DNA of 64,000 bases from Siphonodentalium dalli. Taxonomy: Eukaryota > Mollusca > Scaphopoda > Gadilida > Siphonodentaliidae. The stretch lies in assembly GCA_032622095.1 (NCBI GenBank), contig CP136063.1:61891897-61955896 (forward strand), given 5' to 3'. The notes beneath the pieces are model-generated. The model was not told the DNA's origin. It worked only from the letters and a program-made list of their open reading frames with translations, and ran no database searches. The position numbers were made by a program, and so were the translations under genes. Positions 40,060 through 53,107 of the stretch are shown one piece after another; position 1 is the first letter of the stretch, and each line of letters starts with the position of its first letter.

Positions 40060-42141
40060 TTTTCTAACAGAAATGACACAAGACAGTTGAAAAACAACAC
40101 TAAGAAGCTAGCATATATTGAGAAAATTTTAAAGAAAAAGATTAAAAGCTTCAATGATATAGAGAAAGCTGAAACGAAAGATGGAGGGAAATGTTTAACC
40201 ATTAACTTAGATACCCTCATATTTGAGAAATACAACTGCGGTTTCGTCAGCAGATATTGGAATTCTGTGAAATGTGTTGAAAAAAATGGCGCCTTATGGA
40301 AAATAGTAACTGACCAGAACAATGTTGTTGTTGGAGATTTAATCACTGTATGTCGCAAAAAGCCAAAACGGAAGGTAACGATTCATATTTACAAGACCAA
40401 TAATAGTTTCATGATACAAGGTTCAAAGAACAGTATTGATTGGTGGTTACAGGTAGAGTTGCCACATGTCTACCAGTTTGCCTTTAAGAAGCAAATATCT
40501 GGGAAATCGAAACAGGATATGGCACTGAGCAGCGATTTCATTGTTCCGTGTATAGCAGCAGTAGCAGCAGATACTAACCAGAATGTCTCACCACAAGAAA
40601 GAAGTTCTCACACACTACGCTCGTGTTCTGTCGCGTTAGTCACACCCAAGCTTCGAGTAAATTTGCATAAGAAGAAGTTGAATTACAGTCAGGTGTCTTC
40701 TTCAAATATGAGGAATAAGAAAAATCAATGCACCGTGACGCTCATCACACCTAAACCTAAAAAGAACATGCAGCAAAGAAAACTTTTCTTCAGTGAGTCA
40801 TCTGCATCTAACAGGATGAAAATAACATTATCCGAACTTCAATCTTTAATCGAAGAAATGATAATCGACAGAGCAAAAACGGAACGTGAGTTTAACACAA
40901 GGATTGCTAAATTGGAAGACAATATTAATGATCTCCAAAAGCAAAACGTGTTGTTGCAGAATAAGCAGTCTAAGCCTCTTTTGAAAGAAATGGATAAGGT
41001 CAACACAAAAAAGGAACGCGAATTCAACGAAAAGATTGATACATTGGAATGTGATGTCAATGACCTACGAAAGCAACATGTGTCATTGAAAAGTAATCTG
41101 TCACATATTATCAAGTCACAGAAACCTATTCTAGAAGTTGAAAAGAGTGCTTCTTCTGGCCAAGTGCAAAATTCAGTGGCCAGGATAACGGCTGAACGCG
41201 TTCAACCTATTTCGAGTGCGGTGGATAACATGTGTGTAACTGATCCCGATAATACAGAGAAATACATCGTGGTACCTGCAGTTGAAGTACACAATCGTTT
41301 CACTCCGTTGGATGACTCTATGAAGAAAACGACTCAGCAAAATTTACATTCGAAAAATGAGATAAATCTAACAACAAATTCTCAACGAATGTCACAAAGA
41401 GTCAACCCCAGAAAAGTGCATCTGATCGTTGGCGACTCAGTCTTGCGTTACCTGGATCCGAAAAAAATGTCCCGAGGTGATTATGTCAAGAAAGTTTCGA
41501 TAGGAGGATTGAGATTGGAAGGCGTGTTGGAATGGTTTGAGTCATCGGATGTCATTGAGAATGTGCACAAGATTACAATACATGTCGGTATAAATTCTTG
41601 TCGGCATGGAATGGAAACAGACGAGCAGTTATTTACAGGTGTGATATATAAGATCCGATAATTGTATCCACAAGCGCTCATCAGATTCTCTTCAGTACTA
41701 CCGACACCTAGTCGAGCTGGTGCGAATAAAGTCATTTATTCTACTAATGAATTATATCGACGCCTATGTTCAGGGATGGGGTGCCAGTTCATCGATCATG
41801 CGCCCAGTTTTTCAGAGCGCAGTGGTTTCGTCCCACGTAGATATTTTTATGACAACTGGCATCCAAGTGATCTTGGAATAGAGATGTTGGTGAATGACAT
41901 AAAAGTTGGAGTCATGAACGTACAATCTGAGCAGTACCGAGAATCTTCAGAAGCACAAAACAGTGAAATCAGACCCAGGGTAAGAATGAACAGAAATGAA
42001 AGTTCAAGATCTAATGAACAGTTTCCAAAAGAAGTGCATCGCGCACGTTTTGTTGATAATGTGGGGGCGATGAATGTGAATGACATTTCAGGATTGCGTG
42101 CAATACTCGCAAGTGCTCTTAAAATAATTGGTAATGTTTAA
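40060..42141 (+). pseudogene. LINE ORF1 with coiled coil and GDSL esterase domain (one nonsense codon)
   Basis: The frame is open from 40,060 with no ATG near its start, so the true N-terminus may be lost. It is rich in Lys/Asn and Trp at first (DWWLQVELPHVYQF). A heptad-like coiled coil follows at about residues 255-340 (two REFN-KI--LE--INDL blocks). Then comes an SGNH/GDSL hydrolase: block I VGDSVLRYL (Ser at 41,434-41,439), block III HVGINS at about 41,582-41,597 and block V DNWHPSD at 41,851-41,871. Such esterase-bearing ORF1 proteins are known from CR1-like LINEs and bind RNA or membranes during retrotransposition. TAA at 41,659-41,661 cuts the domain between blocks III and V; the frame resumes at once to TAA 42,139-42,141. 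Confidence 0.8.
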
Positions 42142-42149
42142 TTATTTCA

Positions 42150-42330
42150 AATCGTAATTGATGATGAGTATCATGAGACCACATGTATGTATATGTATAA
42201 GTATATATGTAGTACGTGCCTGTGTATGTACGGGTATGTATATGTATATGTATATGTGTACATATATATATGTATGTTGTACATGTATGTACATATACAT
42301 GTATGTATGCATATATGTGCATCTTAATTA
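42150..42330. repeat. TATGTA-rich low-complexity tract between LINE ORFs
   Basis: Alternating purine-pyrimidine TATG/TACA repeats fill most of the 320-bp gap between ORF1 and ORF2. The remainder up to 42,461 shows nothing. Confidence 0.8.
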
Positions 42331-42461
42331 TCTATTTTCTTTGCATGTACAGGAAGTACTTGCATTTGAGTGATTGAAAAGTTATAGATAGTACAATTTG
42401 AATATATACCCTTCCTGCATGGTTTCATTCTGACTTCGGTGGTGCAAGTTTTATTCATATT

Positions 42462-45400
42462 ATGTCTGAGCGGAATATTTCAACTGAAATTACGTCGAAT
42501 AAAGCTACCTTTACATTGTGGAATGTTCAAGGAATTAAATTAGATGACAACAGTTTCCTCGAAAAGTTGATAAAGTATGATTTTATAGCTTTGGTAGAAA
42601 CATGGCATAAAGAAAGTTCGGATATTCATATTCCGGGTTATAAATGCATACATTTCCCTAGACTTGACGGTGATAGAGGTGGAATTGTATTTTATTATCG
42701 CAATCAATACGCAAGATTTTTCGTAAATTCTAAAAGAATAAGTGAGTTTACCATTTCCGTCGAATTCAAGGGAAATATGTTTAATATTTCTAACAAAATT
42801 GCTTTCATAGCCAATTATATCCCCCCTGCCAACTCCAGTTATTGGGATACAAGAAGTGATATGAAGACAAATGTGTTTTCGCAAATTCAGAATCATTTAC
42901 TACATTATCAAACATGTGATCTTATAATTATGGCAGGTGACTTTAATGCTCGGACGGGAATTAAACCGGATCATGTTGTTGGAGAAAATGATCGCAGTAA
43001 TCACCATATACCAGTACCTGATGATTATATATTAGATACAAGCAAAATAAGGACTAGTATGGATTCGAATGTTAACAGTTTTGGTAACCAGTTATTGGCC
43101 GTCTGTAGTAATACAAGCATGAGAATTGTTAACGGGCGTACATTGGGTGATGCCTTAGGCCATTTCACTAGTTACCAATATAATGGTGCTAGTGTCGTTG
43201 ATTATGTTATAATATCGGAAATGTATTTGTCCGATATCGATTATTTTTGTGTTAAAATACCTACCGAACATTCAGATCATTGTCAGCTAACGGCTCATTT
43301 TAATTATTATACAACGCAGGGCACAACAAAACATGCGTTTATTCAGACAAAATGTAGATTGAAATGGACTATGAACAGCAAAGAAATAGCACTGGATCAC
43401 ATTCAGAAGCCGGAATTTCAGAATAAACTCGAACGATATAAATTAATGACTTACAAAAACGATCGCGTTGGTACCCTTGCGATATTGGATGACTTTATGT
43501 CAATGGTTAATCATATAAATTATGTATCGTGTACTCATATTCCAAATCGTAGAAGAAAAAATAAAAGGAAAAGAAAGTGGTTTGACGAAAGGTGTAAGAC
43601 ATTAAAGTTAGATCTGAAGAACACGATTCATAACATGAGACAAAATCCATTCAATAACTCTCTTAGAGTTAAGTTTTTCGTCACTTAAAAAGCCTATAAA
43701 CGGGAACTGAAACTGAAACGAAAAACATTTTATCAAGATTTATACAATAAACTGGAAAATATGGAATCTAATGATCCAAAAACATATTGGGATATTATCG
43801 GGGAAATGCGCATCAAACCTAATCATTCACATGATTTGGATCCTGATAGAGCAGTTGACTTCTTCACTGAATTATATTCTACAAATAATATACCACCAGT
43901 CAAGAGAAATATTATGTTGAAACAGATTAATGTTGATAACACAAATATTACTTCTTCCGAAATTTTGGCGGCAATCAGTGAACTTAAACTTGGTAAAGCC
44001 GAGGGACCGGACAATATCAGTAACGGGCTTCTGAAAACAATTGGTCCGCACATTGTGTTTGAAATTAAAAAACTGTTCAATCAGATATTATCATCCGGGC
44101 ATTATCCAGATAGTTGGAGTAAATCTGTTCTTAGTTTAATATACAAGAAAGGTGACCGTAACGACCCTAATAACTATAGGGCTATTGCGGTCAGTTCTAC
44201 CATTGGTAAGTTATTTAATAAAGTTATTAATCAAAGAATGAATAAATATCTGGAAGTGAACAATATTATAAGCGACAACCAATTTGGATTTTGTAAAGGG
44301 AAGAGCACAACCGACAGCGGTTTTATTCTTAAAACAATCATAGATAAATACAGGATTTCTAAAAAACCTTTATATATATCATTTGTTGATTTTAGAAAGG
44401 CTTTTGACTCAGTTAACAGAGATTTACTCATGCTAAAACTTAAATCTATAGGCATTTCAGGTAGGATTTATGACATAATCCAATCAATGTATGATTCAAG
44501 TTTTTATAGCGCAAAAACGAACAAAGTGATTGGGCCATCGCGTTTGTCGCATGTTGGTGTTCGTCAGGGTTCTTTATATCGCCCAATTTATTCAAAATTT
44601 TTATAGATGATATCAAGTATGTTTTTGAGAAGACCTGTGATCCAGTTAATGTGGGAGACTCAAAGCTCAATCATTTATTATTTGCCGATGATCTTGTTTT
44701 AATCTCAAGCACTCAAACTGGACTTCAGTCTTGTCTAAATAACTTAGGCTCATATACGCTCAATAATGGGTTAAGCATTAACGTTGAAAAAACAAAATGC
44801 ATTATATTAGGATCTAATTGTCAAGCAGGATCTCCTAGATTCTCGATAGGAAATGAAATTGTTGATGTAGTTAATGAGTTTCCATATTTAGGAATTAAAT
44901 TTTCTTCTAACGGCAAATTTTCAAGTGCTCAAAATGAGTTATCATCTAAAGGTAGGAAAACATTTTATTCGCTTACTAATGGCTTCAACGCAACAGCTAT
45001 TCCGCCATTAGATATTGTATCCAAGTTATACGATAAGCTTATCAAACCTATCGCTTTATATGGCTGTGAAATTTGGGGTTCTGAAATAACGCCGAGTAGC
45101 CGATACAAAATGCCGTCTGAATTACTTCATACCAAGTTTTGTAAGAGAATTTTAGGTGTTGGTGATGGTGCAACTAATCACGCTGTACGCGCTGAACTTG
45201 GTAGGTATCCTTGTTATATTGATGTCATATGCAGAATGGCTAGTTATGCACTTAAGTTGACCTCACATACTCGAAATGACCTTTTATACAATGCTATTTG
45301 TGAACAAAGAGCGCGGAAAAGTATGTCAACGTCAATATTTAGAATACTAGAGGCATATGGCCTCGATTTAGATCCCGGCATAGATTTATCAAACAACAAA

Positions 45401-45922
45401 TTTAATGTAATTGTCGGTAAACTTAAGCAAAGATTACGAAACGAACACGTCGCCGAATTTATCAAATCGATCTTTGATGACAACAAGAAAAGTGGTGAAA
45501 ATAAATTACGAACTTACAGGCTTTTTAAAGATAATTATTCTATGGAGAAATATCTTATTGGAACAAAATGTGTGGAAGATAGAATGCGTTTTACAAGGTT
45601 AAGGACTAGTAACCACAATTTATCCATTGAAAAGGGTCGACATTTCAAACCGAAGAAGAAATCCATTGAAGATCGAATATGTTTACATTGTCCGATCAAA
45701 CAGAAACTAGTTGAAGATGAATTTCATTTTATAATGAAATGTCCGTTATATGCTGATTTGAGAAATGAACTATATGAAGTAATGAAAGTGCAATATAATG
45801 GATTTAGCGCTATGTCAGAAACTCGGCAATTCAATTTGATTCTCAAAAATGAAAAACAAGATTCTTGTTATAAAATATGCAGCTTGATTAGAAAATGTTT
45901 TGATCGAAGATCCCAGCAGTAG
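42462..45922 (+). pseudogene. LINE ORF2: endonuclease plus reverse transcriptase (two lesions)
   Basis: Starts at ATG 42,462 and would be about 1,150 residues. N-terminal APE-type endonuclease: LWNVQGI, ALVETWH, GDFNARTG, ASVVDYVII and EHSDHCQL. Reverse transcriptase: KAEGPDNI, LIYKKGDRNDPNNYRAI, FVDFRKAFDSV (block A), GVRQGS and LLFADDLVLI (FADD at 44,681-44,692). C-terminal region: NKLRTYRLFK, RLRTSNHNLSIEKGRH and a C-x2-C...EDEFHFIMKCP cluster. TAA at 43,686-43,688 separates the two enzymatic halves. A one-base loss near 44,570 shifts frame just after GVRQGS, giving TAG at 44,604-44,606. All catalytic residues I can check are otherwise present. It nicks target DNA and copies its RNA in the nucleus when intact; this copy should be dead. 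Confidence 0.85.
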
Positions 45923-46190
45923 CAACTATGTGTAGAGTATTATTCAACCAAACTGTATGGTTGCATCCTTTACATGTATATAAATGTATATAAGGTAGTT
46001 TTCATTTTAAAGTATTAAGTGCACTTATATATATTATATTGTATAGGAAATACTAAATAACTAATTATATATTCAATGAAATAACTACATCACTTGTGTA
46101 TATTACTTGTTGTATTTATTTAATATTGTTATTGTGTGCATACTGCCTTACATGGTGTTTTATGCTAATAAATGTTATGTTATGTTATAT
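45923..46190 (+). mobile_element. LINE 3' UTR and short repeated tail
   Basis: About 270 bp of AT-rich sequence ending TGCTAATAAATGTTATGTTA, with two to three ATGTT units at 46,171-46,188 in place of a poly(A) tail. Similar ends occur in CR1/L2-like LINEs. I found no target duplication. Confidence 0.6.
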
Positions 46191-47454
46191 TGTAATTTGA
46201 AATAATTATAGTTTAAGTACCCCTAATATTATTTTTTTAAATATTTTGAACTCATTTAGTCATCCATTAAAACGAAACCAAAACGAGATTACGAAATGTT
46301 TTTGTTTTTCTGAGACAGTTGATCAAACAATACAACAGCCCTAAAATTAACTTGGATGACCGATTGCGCAGTATCTATACCTGCATGAATTGCATATGTT
46401 GTGGATTGTGTCCGCTGTGTATGAGATGTGTAACCTTGTTTTGATTGATTTTAATAAGAATAGTTTGCACCTGCAAAGAGGGAAACGCGTGCAACACTAA
46501 AATAGATTCGGAAAGACCGGGAATCTGTACCCTCTAACAAGATAATACTTGTTATATATACACATTTGATAAATTATGTTTATATATAAATACAGTGTTT
46601 TAGGTTGTCAATCTAATGCATATTCAGGTGTTTTTCTATGATTAAAAACAAAAATTATTTGAACAGGGAATTATTTCATACTTGTGAGAAATTTCGGTCG
46701 GAGGGTTTTCCAAGTTTTTAGTCACGTGATATTTACAATCCATTTTGTCAAAGTTTGCCTTCGATCTGTCCGTTTTGGTCGCGTGGTTCTGCTGTCTTGT
46801 GGGGGATCTCCGGGGGTTGGTTGATTTGGGGAATCGATATCTAGTCTCCCTGGGCTGTGATCAGTGGGTGGTTCCTCGGATTGAGTACTTCAATATAATA
46901 CACAATGTTTTAAGTAATCAGTTTGTATTAAAATTTGGCTGTCTCTTATAGGTGACTGGAATAACGTCAATAAAAGAAATGGAATGCTTGCCATTTGTAA
47001 TCATGTGGGAATTTTAGTCCATCATATGACAAATACGCTACCTTACAGGTCAATATAAACTGTATTTCACCAATATTCAATGGCATAGTGAGATTGATTA
47101 CTTTGATATAATGGGCATACTTTGCATCATTGGGATACCTCAGTCCTGTGATAAAACCACATATGGTCAAAAGAACTTTATGATTTATTCATTTGGTCAT
47201 TTCAGTTAAGTATGACATCAATTACAACCTATCATATATTGAAAGATAGTATGAATTGAAAGCTGAATGAGAGTACTATCTTTTGAGAGTTGAGTAAAAA
47301 ATAAAATAAAATAATAGTATTAGTGAATAATATGTCAGGTCAGGTGGTCTTCGCTTAAATATTTTCGGTTGTTGGAGGTAGTAATATCTTGCTGCATAGC
47401 TGACATTGATATGGAATGATTCAGTGTGTTTTCATGTGTATATTCAAGGTGCAT
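46191..47454. other. No gene recognised
   Basis: Short frames only. A GC-richer patch at 46,720-46,880 starts with GTCACGTGAT and has a 68-codon frame (46,745-46,951) without recognisable domains. It could be a promoter-proximal fragment but is not callable. Confidence 0.35.
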
Positions 47455-48618
<1,164 letters not shown>

Positions 48619-48679
48619 CTAAAAATTGATATAGTACCACACCATGTTGGTACTATCCACTCTCAGAACCTGAATGTTA

Positions 48680-48931
48680 GCCACGTGATAATTCATTTGG
48701 CACTAGCGCGATCTCGGTACCCAAGTGTTACCCACGTGCTGGCATCACGTGATAATTCATTTGGTACTAGCCGATCTCGATAAAATGGCGGCGTCTAGCC
48801 ACTTCAAGTTGATACGATTGAGATTTTTTACAGTATATAAACATGGACGAAGAGACAAACAAACATCAGACTTAGACATTTTATGTTGGATCGGACTGGG
48901 CTTACATGTTGTAGTATATATGCCAGTTTAG
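48680..48931 (+). promoter_or_regulatory. Possible promoter with repeated CACGTGAT and an AAAATGGCGGC start
   Basis: CACGTGATAATTCATTTGG is present twice, 62 bp apart (48,683 and 48,745), each followed by ACTAGC-CGATCTCG. Next is AAAATGGCGGC (48,782-48,792), similar to the YY1-type start motif. A 48-codon frame MAASSHFKLIRLRFF... from 48,785 ends at TAG 48,931, immediately before GTACGT. This could drive the inserted element or be a captured promoter. Speculative. Confidence 0.3.
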
Positions 48932-50579
48932 GTACGTTGTTCGCTCGCTGGGTGGATTTAAGATTAGGGAAGTAACTTCTCTGAAATTCATCAACATATT
49001 TTTGTGAAGGTGAAATTGTACCTAACTGGCTTCTCAATAACCTGGAATATTGTCAGCACTGTGTGGATTATGGTTGTACATGGACGGGACAAGATGATAT
49101 ATAACCTCCGAAAAAATAACGGGCGTTTACATAATTGAAAGCAGCTATTTTCGGTGACTGAGCTAGACCAAATTGAAAAGTCACTGAGTGCAGTGTGGTT
49201 TAATACATGCACAACACAACAGTATTGTGAATTACAAAAGACAGATACTTAAGTTTCACAACATTATAAACCGCCCAATTAACTCACAAGAGTCAACCAC
49301 TGGTGACTATGATTACGAGACATCCAATTCTGTAGAAATTAGTCAGAGTTATGACGTCAAAGATCAGTCATGACTCCTGACTCCTGAGTCAGTAACAAGT
49401 TTGATGGCTACAACGTACAAGTACCTGTGCAAAGGACGACGGATAATATTCTTCAATTTTCATCGAAACGTGATTTGAGAACCATGTCGCCATGACTTGT
49501 CGCCTACATGTAGTTACGGATTCTGATATTCTTTTGATCGAAACGCCTGTGATGCTGTGATATTGTTCTGATATATTTATGGAATGGTGGATAATGTCGG
49601 AGATATGGATCCAATTCTGGGACACACGTTATAACTGAATCAATCGCAAGCTTTTAGTAACGTACTACAGCTATGCTCTAATTAATCACCCCCTTTAACA
49701 AGGTTGTAGGGCGTTAATGACAGTCAGACACCGGTTATACCATACCGCCGTTCAACCATGGTCAAGTGGTTGATATGTGGCAACCGCAGATAATCTTTAT
49801 ACAGTCTTATTAATAATATTTTGTGACCACTGTACGCCGCACTAATTTTGTACATGGACACCTTGTAAACACCCAGTCCAGCTTTTCATCAGCGCCATGC
49901 ACCATATTAACTATACACAAAACAATATTTCAATTAATAATTTGTTTACGGTTTTATTAACATTCAAAGTTGGTCACTGACCGACATTCGCAACTACTCG
50001 TAATATCGGTGGCCAATGTCGTTAAGGGGGAGGGGTCAATTAGAGCTTAGCTGTATACATACATGAACATGTAGACCATTCCAATGTCCAGATGCTTCAT
50101 GTTCTTATCAAAACATGTCTGGCTACATGTGTGGTTATCATTCTGAGCGGTTCGGCCATTTCCGCTAGGAAATAACCTCATCCATAACTGGAAACCATAT
50201 TAGCGAAATTCTACATTATATGGCTCTGGTGATCAGGCAATGCCACTGACTTGATGACGCTGCGCATATATGCGAATGGAGAATAATTTATTAACTATGG
50301 CTTTACCAAACTTTATCATATATTAAATACATTAAACTCTCTTTGTGTTACATGTATCTTAGTATTTGTTCATTTACTGATACAGCGCATTGTAAGTGTA
50401 CGATAAGCAAAACACTGAACACCGTGGAAATTTTTTTGGGAGTGTGATAATAATTCTGGTAACCCATTCAACACCTCCTTGTAGCGAGGACTAGTGAGCG
50501 CTATAGCGGTATTTTTCAAACAACAGTTTTAATTAACCAAAGTTAATGGTCTCCCCATTTTTGAGTATTTTGCTTATCG
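48932..50579. other. No gene recognised (inside the 4.2 kb insertion)
   Basis: Only short frames. I see no motif or repeat with a recognisable relative elsewhere in the window. Confidence 0.4.
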
Positions 50580-51900
50580 CACACTATTTACAAAGGTTTG
50601 GGAGTTATCGCAAAGATTTGCTCCCTTGGCTGTGAATGACCGATCGGTCTATTTTAGCATGTCCGGGAAATTATAGATTGATAGGTTGGTCACTCAACTC
50701 AGTTTAAGATGTCTGATTTATAATGTTCACAGAAGCCCATTATCGGCAAAAAGCCTTTGCGACAAATCTCAAACATCTTTGCGATAAATCGCAAAAATAT
50801 AATCGCCCAGTACGTAGTCTGAGAGTTATCATAAAGATGTTTGAGATTTATCGTAAAGGTTTGTGTGTTATCGCAAAGGTTTGCTCCCTCATCACTCATG
50901 CATCTGGCTATGAATGACTGATCGGTCTATTTTAGTCCGACCGGGCATAGATTGATAGGTTGTTCACTCAGACCTGTTTAAGATGTCTGATTTATAATAT
51001 TCACAGAAGCCCATTAGTGCAAAAAAACCTTTGCGACAAATCTCAAACATCTTTGCGATAGATAAAAAAAATTATTCACACAGTACGTAATCTGAGATTT
51101 ATCGTAAAGATGTTTGAGATTTATCGTAATGGTTTGCGTGTTATCGCGAAAGTGTTTGTGGTTTTTCGCAAAGTTGTTTTGTGATTTATCGCGAAGGTTT
51201 GCTCGCCTTATCCCACATGCATCCCACAAGTTTTGCTCCTCTCAACATTCTTGCATCTGGCTGTGAATGACTGATCGGTCTATTTTAGCCCGACCGTTCA
51301 ATTATAAATTGATAGGTTGTTCACTGAGACCTGTTCAAGATGGCTGATTTATAATGTTTACACACAAATTAAGAAATTTTTAGCAACAAAAAAGTTTGCC
51401 ACAAATCTCAAACATGTTTGCGATAATTCGCAAAATTTAATCACCCACTACGCAGTCTGAGAGTCCTCGTAAAGATGTTTGAGATTTATCGTAAAGGTTT
51501 GCGAGTTATCGCAAAGGTGTTTGTAATTTTTCGCAAAGTTGTTTTGTGATTTATCGCGAAGGTTTGCTCGCCTTATCCCACATGCATGCTTGCTGCCAAA
51601 GAACGATCGGTCTATTTTAGCCCAACCATGCTATTATAGATTGATTGGTGGTTTACCCAGACCTGTTGTAGATGTTGGATTATATTTATATGGTTCAAGT
51701 CCATTAATGCCAATGCATGAAAATATATCTGCGATAAATCACAAACCATTAATCGCAAACCTTTTGTAATCAATCGAAAACCTTTACACTAAATCGCATA
51801 TACCGGTACTTATTGCAAAGTTGTTTGCGATTCGCAAAGGTTTGCGATTTATCGCAAGGTAGTTTTTTTATTTATCGGGCTATTCTAGATCGATCGGTGT
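50580..51900. repeat. Hairpin-rich satellite, about 4.5 copies of 280-350 bp
   Basis: GATCGGTCTATTTTAG marks unit starts at 50,642, 50,920, 51,273 and 51,605, with a faint fifth near 51,880. Each unit contains TTTGCGACAAATCTCAAACA, then CTTTGCGATAAATCGCAAA, followed about 50 bp later by the inverse (AAAGATGTTTGAGATTTATC). Every unit can therefore fold into a long hairpin. Not coding. Confidence 0.85.
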
Positions 51901-52479
51901 TTCATCGAGACCAGTTCCAAGATGTTTGATTTATGTTTACTTAATATTATTGCACACAAATTAAGAAATTATTTTTGGACATTCAGACCAATTTTACTCC
52001 ACATGCAGGGAACAGGGAATCCTGAAATCGAGATCTTAAACTTTGATTTAAGTTCAAAATCACGATCAAGGTTATACTAATAAAAGTAATGCATGTATAA
52101 TTCGGATTATTTCATTATCACTATGCAATGGAGTGGTTTTGTACTTTATTCAATGTTTAAACGCCATAGCTTCATTTGGAATCTAAATTGCCACATTGTT
52201 AAATTTGCCGTCGGCCATGTTTCGTAATTTCGAGTGCTTGGTATCTGGGCAGGTTCTCCGCTTAGTACCTATATGTTTGGTTCTGTGGAGTACCAAATTG
52301 CTAGGTACTATGCATAGTACCTAAATACTTCAGAGTACCTGTCTTTATATTCGGTACTTCATATAATATAATGGGTGTGTATTTCTTGGCATTTCATGTC
52401 GTGTGCGTCATGACTTCGGTGACATAAAGGCAGAGTGGGTATTATATGCACAATGCCCGGATAGAACCTAAATATTTAG

Positions 52480-52650
52480 TAGGTAATCCAGAGTACCAAT
52501 CATATTGGTACTCTAGAGTACCTAAACTTTTGGTACTCCAGAGTACCACTTTTGGTACTCCAGAGTACCTAAACTTTTGGTACTCCAGAGTACCTAAACT
52601 TTTGGTACTCCAGAGTACCACTTTTGGTACTCCAGAGTACCACACAGTTG
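52480..52650. repeat. Minisatellite of palindromic GGTACTCCAGAGTACC units
   Basis: Seven palindromes of the GGTACTC(C/T)AGAGTACC type are separated by TAAACTTTT or ACTTTT, giving 22-26 bp units. The first, with CT-AG at its centre, is a perfect 16-bp palindrome. Looser GGTACT/AGTACC pairs occur at 52,250-52,350 and 48,550-48,660. Confidence 0.9.
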
Positions 52651-52719
52651 GTACTCCCCCTGGGACAAAGCTTAGTACCTACGTAGGCACTCTGAAGTAC
52701 CTATTTTTTTAAGAGTGTA

Positions 52720-53107
52720 GAGTCAAATAACTCATCGTAGCGAATCCTTTCTGACAACTATAACACTGATATGGTTTCCCGCCCGTGTGGATCCTCATGT
52801 GCGCAGTCAGACTACTATTCTGTGTGAATCCTTTCAGAAAATATCACACTTATATGGATTCTCGCCCGTGTGGTTTCTCTTGTGCGCAGTAAAATTACTC
52901 ATCTGAGTGAATCCCTTCTGATAAATATCACACTTATATTTATTTGGTTTCTCTCCCGTGTGGATCCTCTTGTGTACAGCCAATTGACTCATCTGAGTGA
53001 CTCCTTTCTGACAAATATCACACATAAATAACTTCTCTCCCGTATGGATCCTCTTTTGTACAGTTAAATTACCCATCTGAGTGAATCCTTTCTGACAAAT
53101 ATCACAT
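52720..53107 (-). pseudogene. C2H2 array D, fingers after the first frameshift
   Basis: 52,834-53,076 carries about three fingers (MGNLTVQKRIH, TQMSQLAVHKRIH, TQMSNFTAHKRNH). It then loses one base (GATATTTTCTG instead of GATATTTGTCAG), and two more fingers run to the insertion edge. Upstream it joins 53,108-54,124 across a 2-base deletion and a TAG. Confidence 0.75.

Noticed and set aside
52446-52712. 88-codon frame with repeated YWYSRVPKLLVLQST
   Set aside because: Translation of the GGTACTCCAGAGTACC minisatellite.
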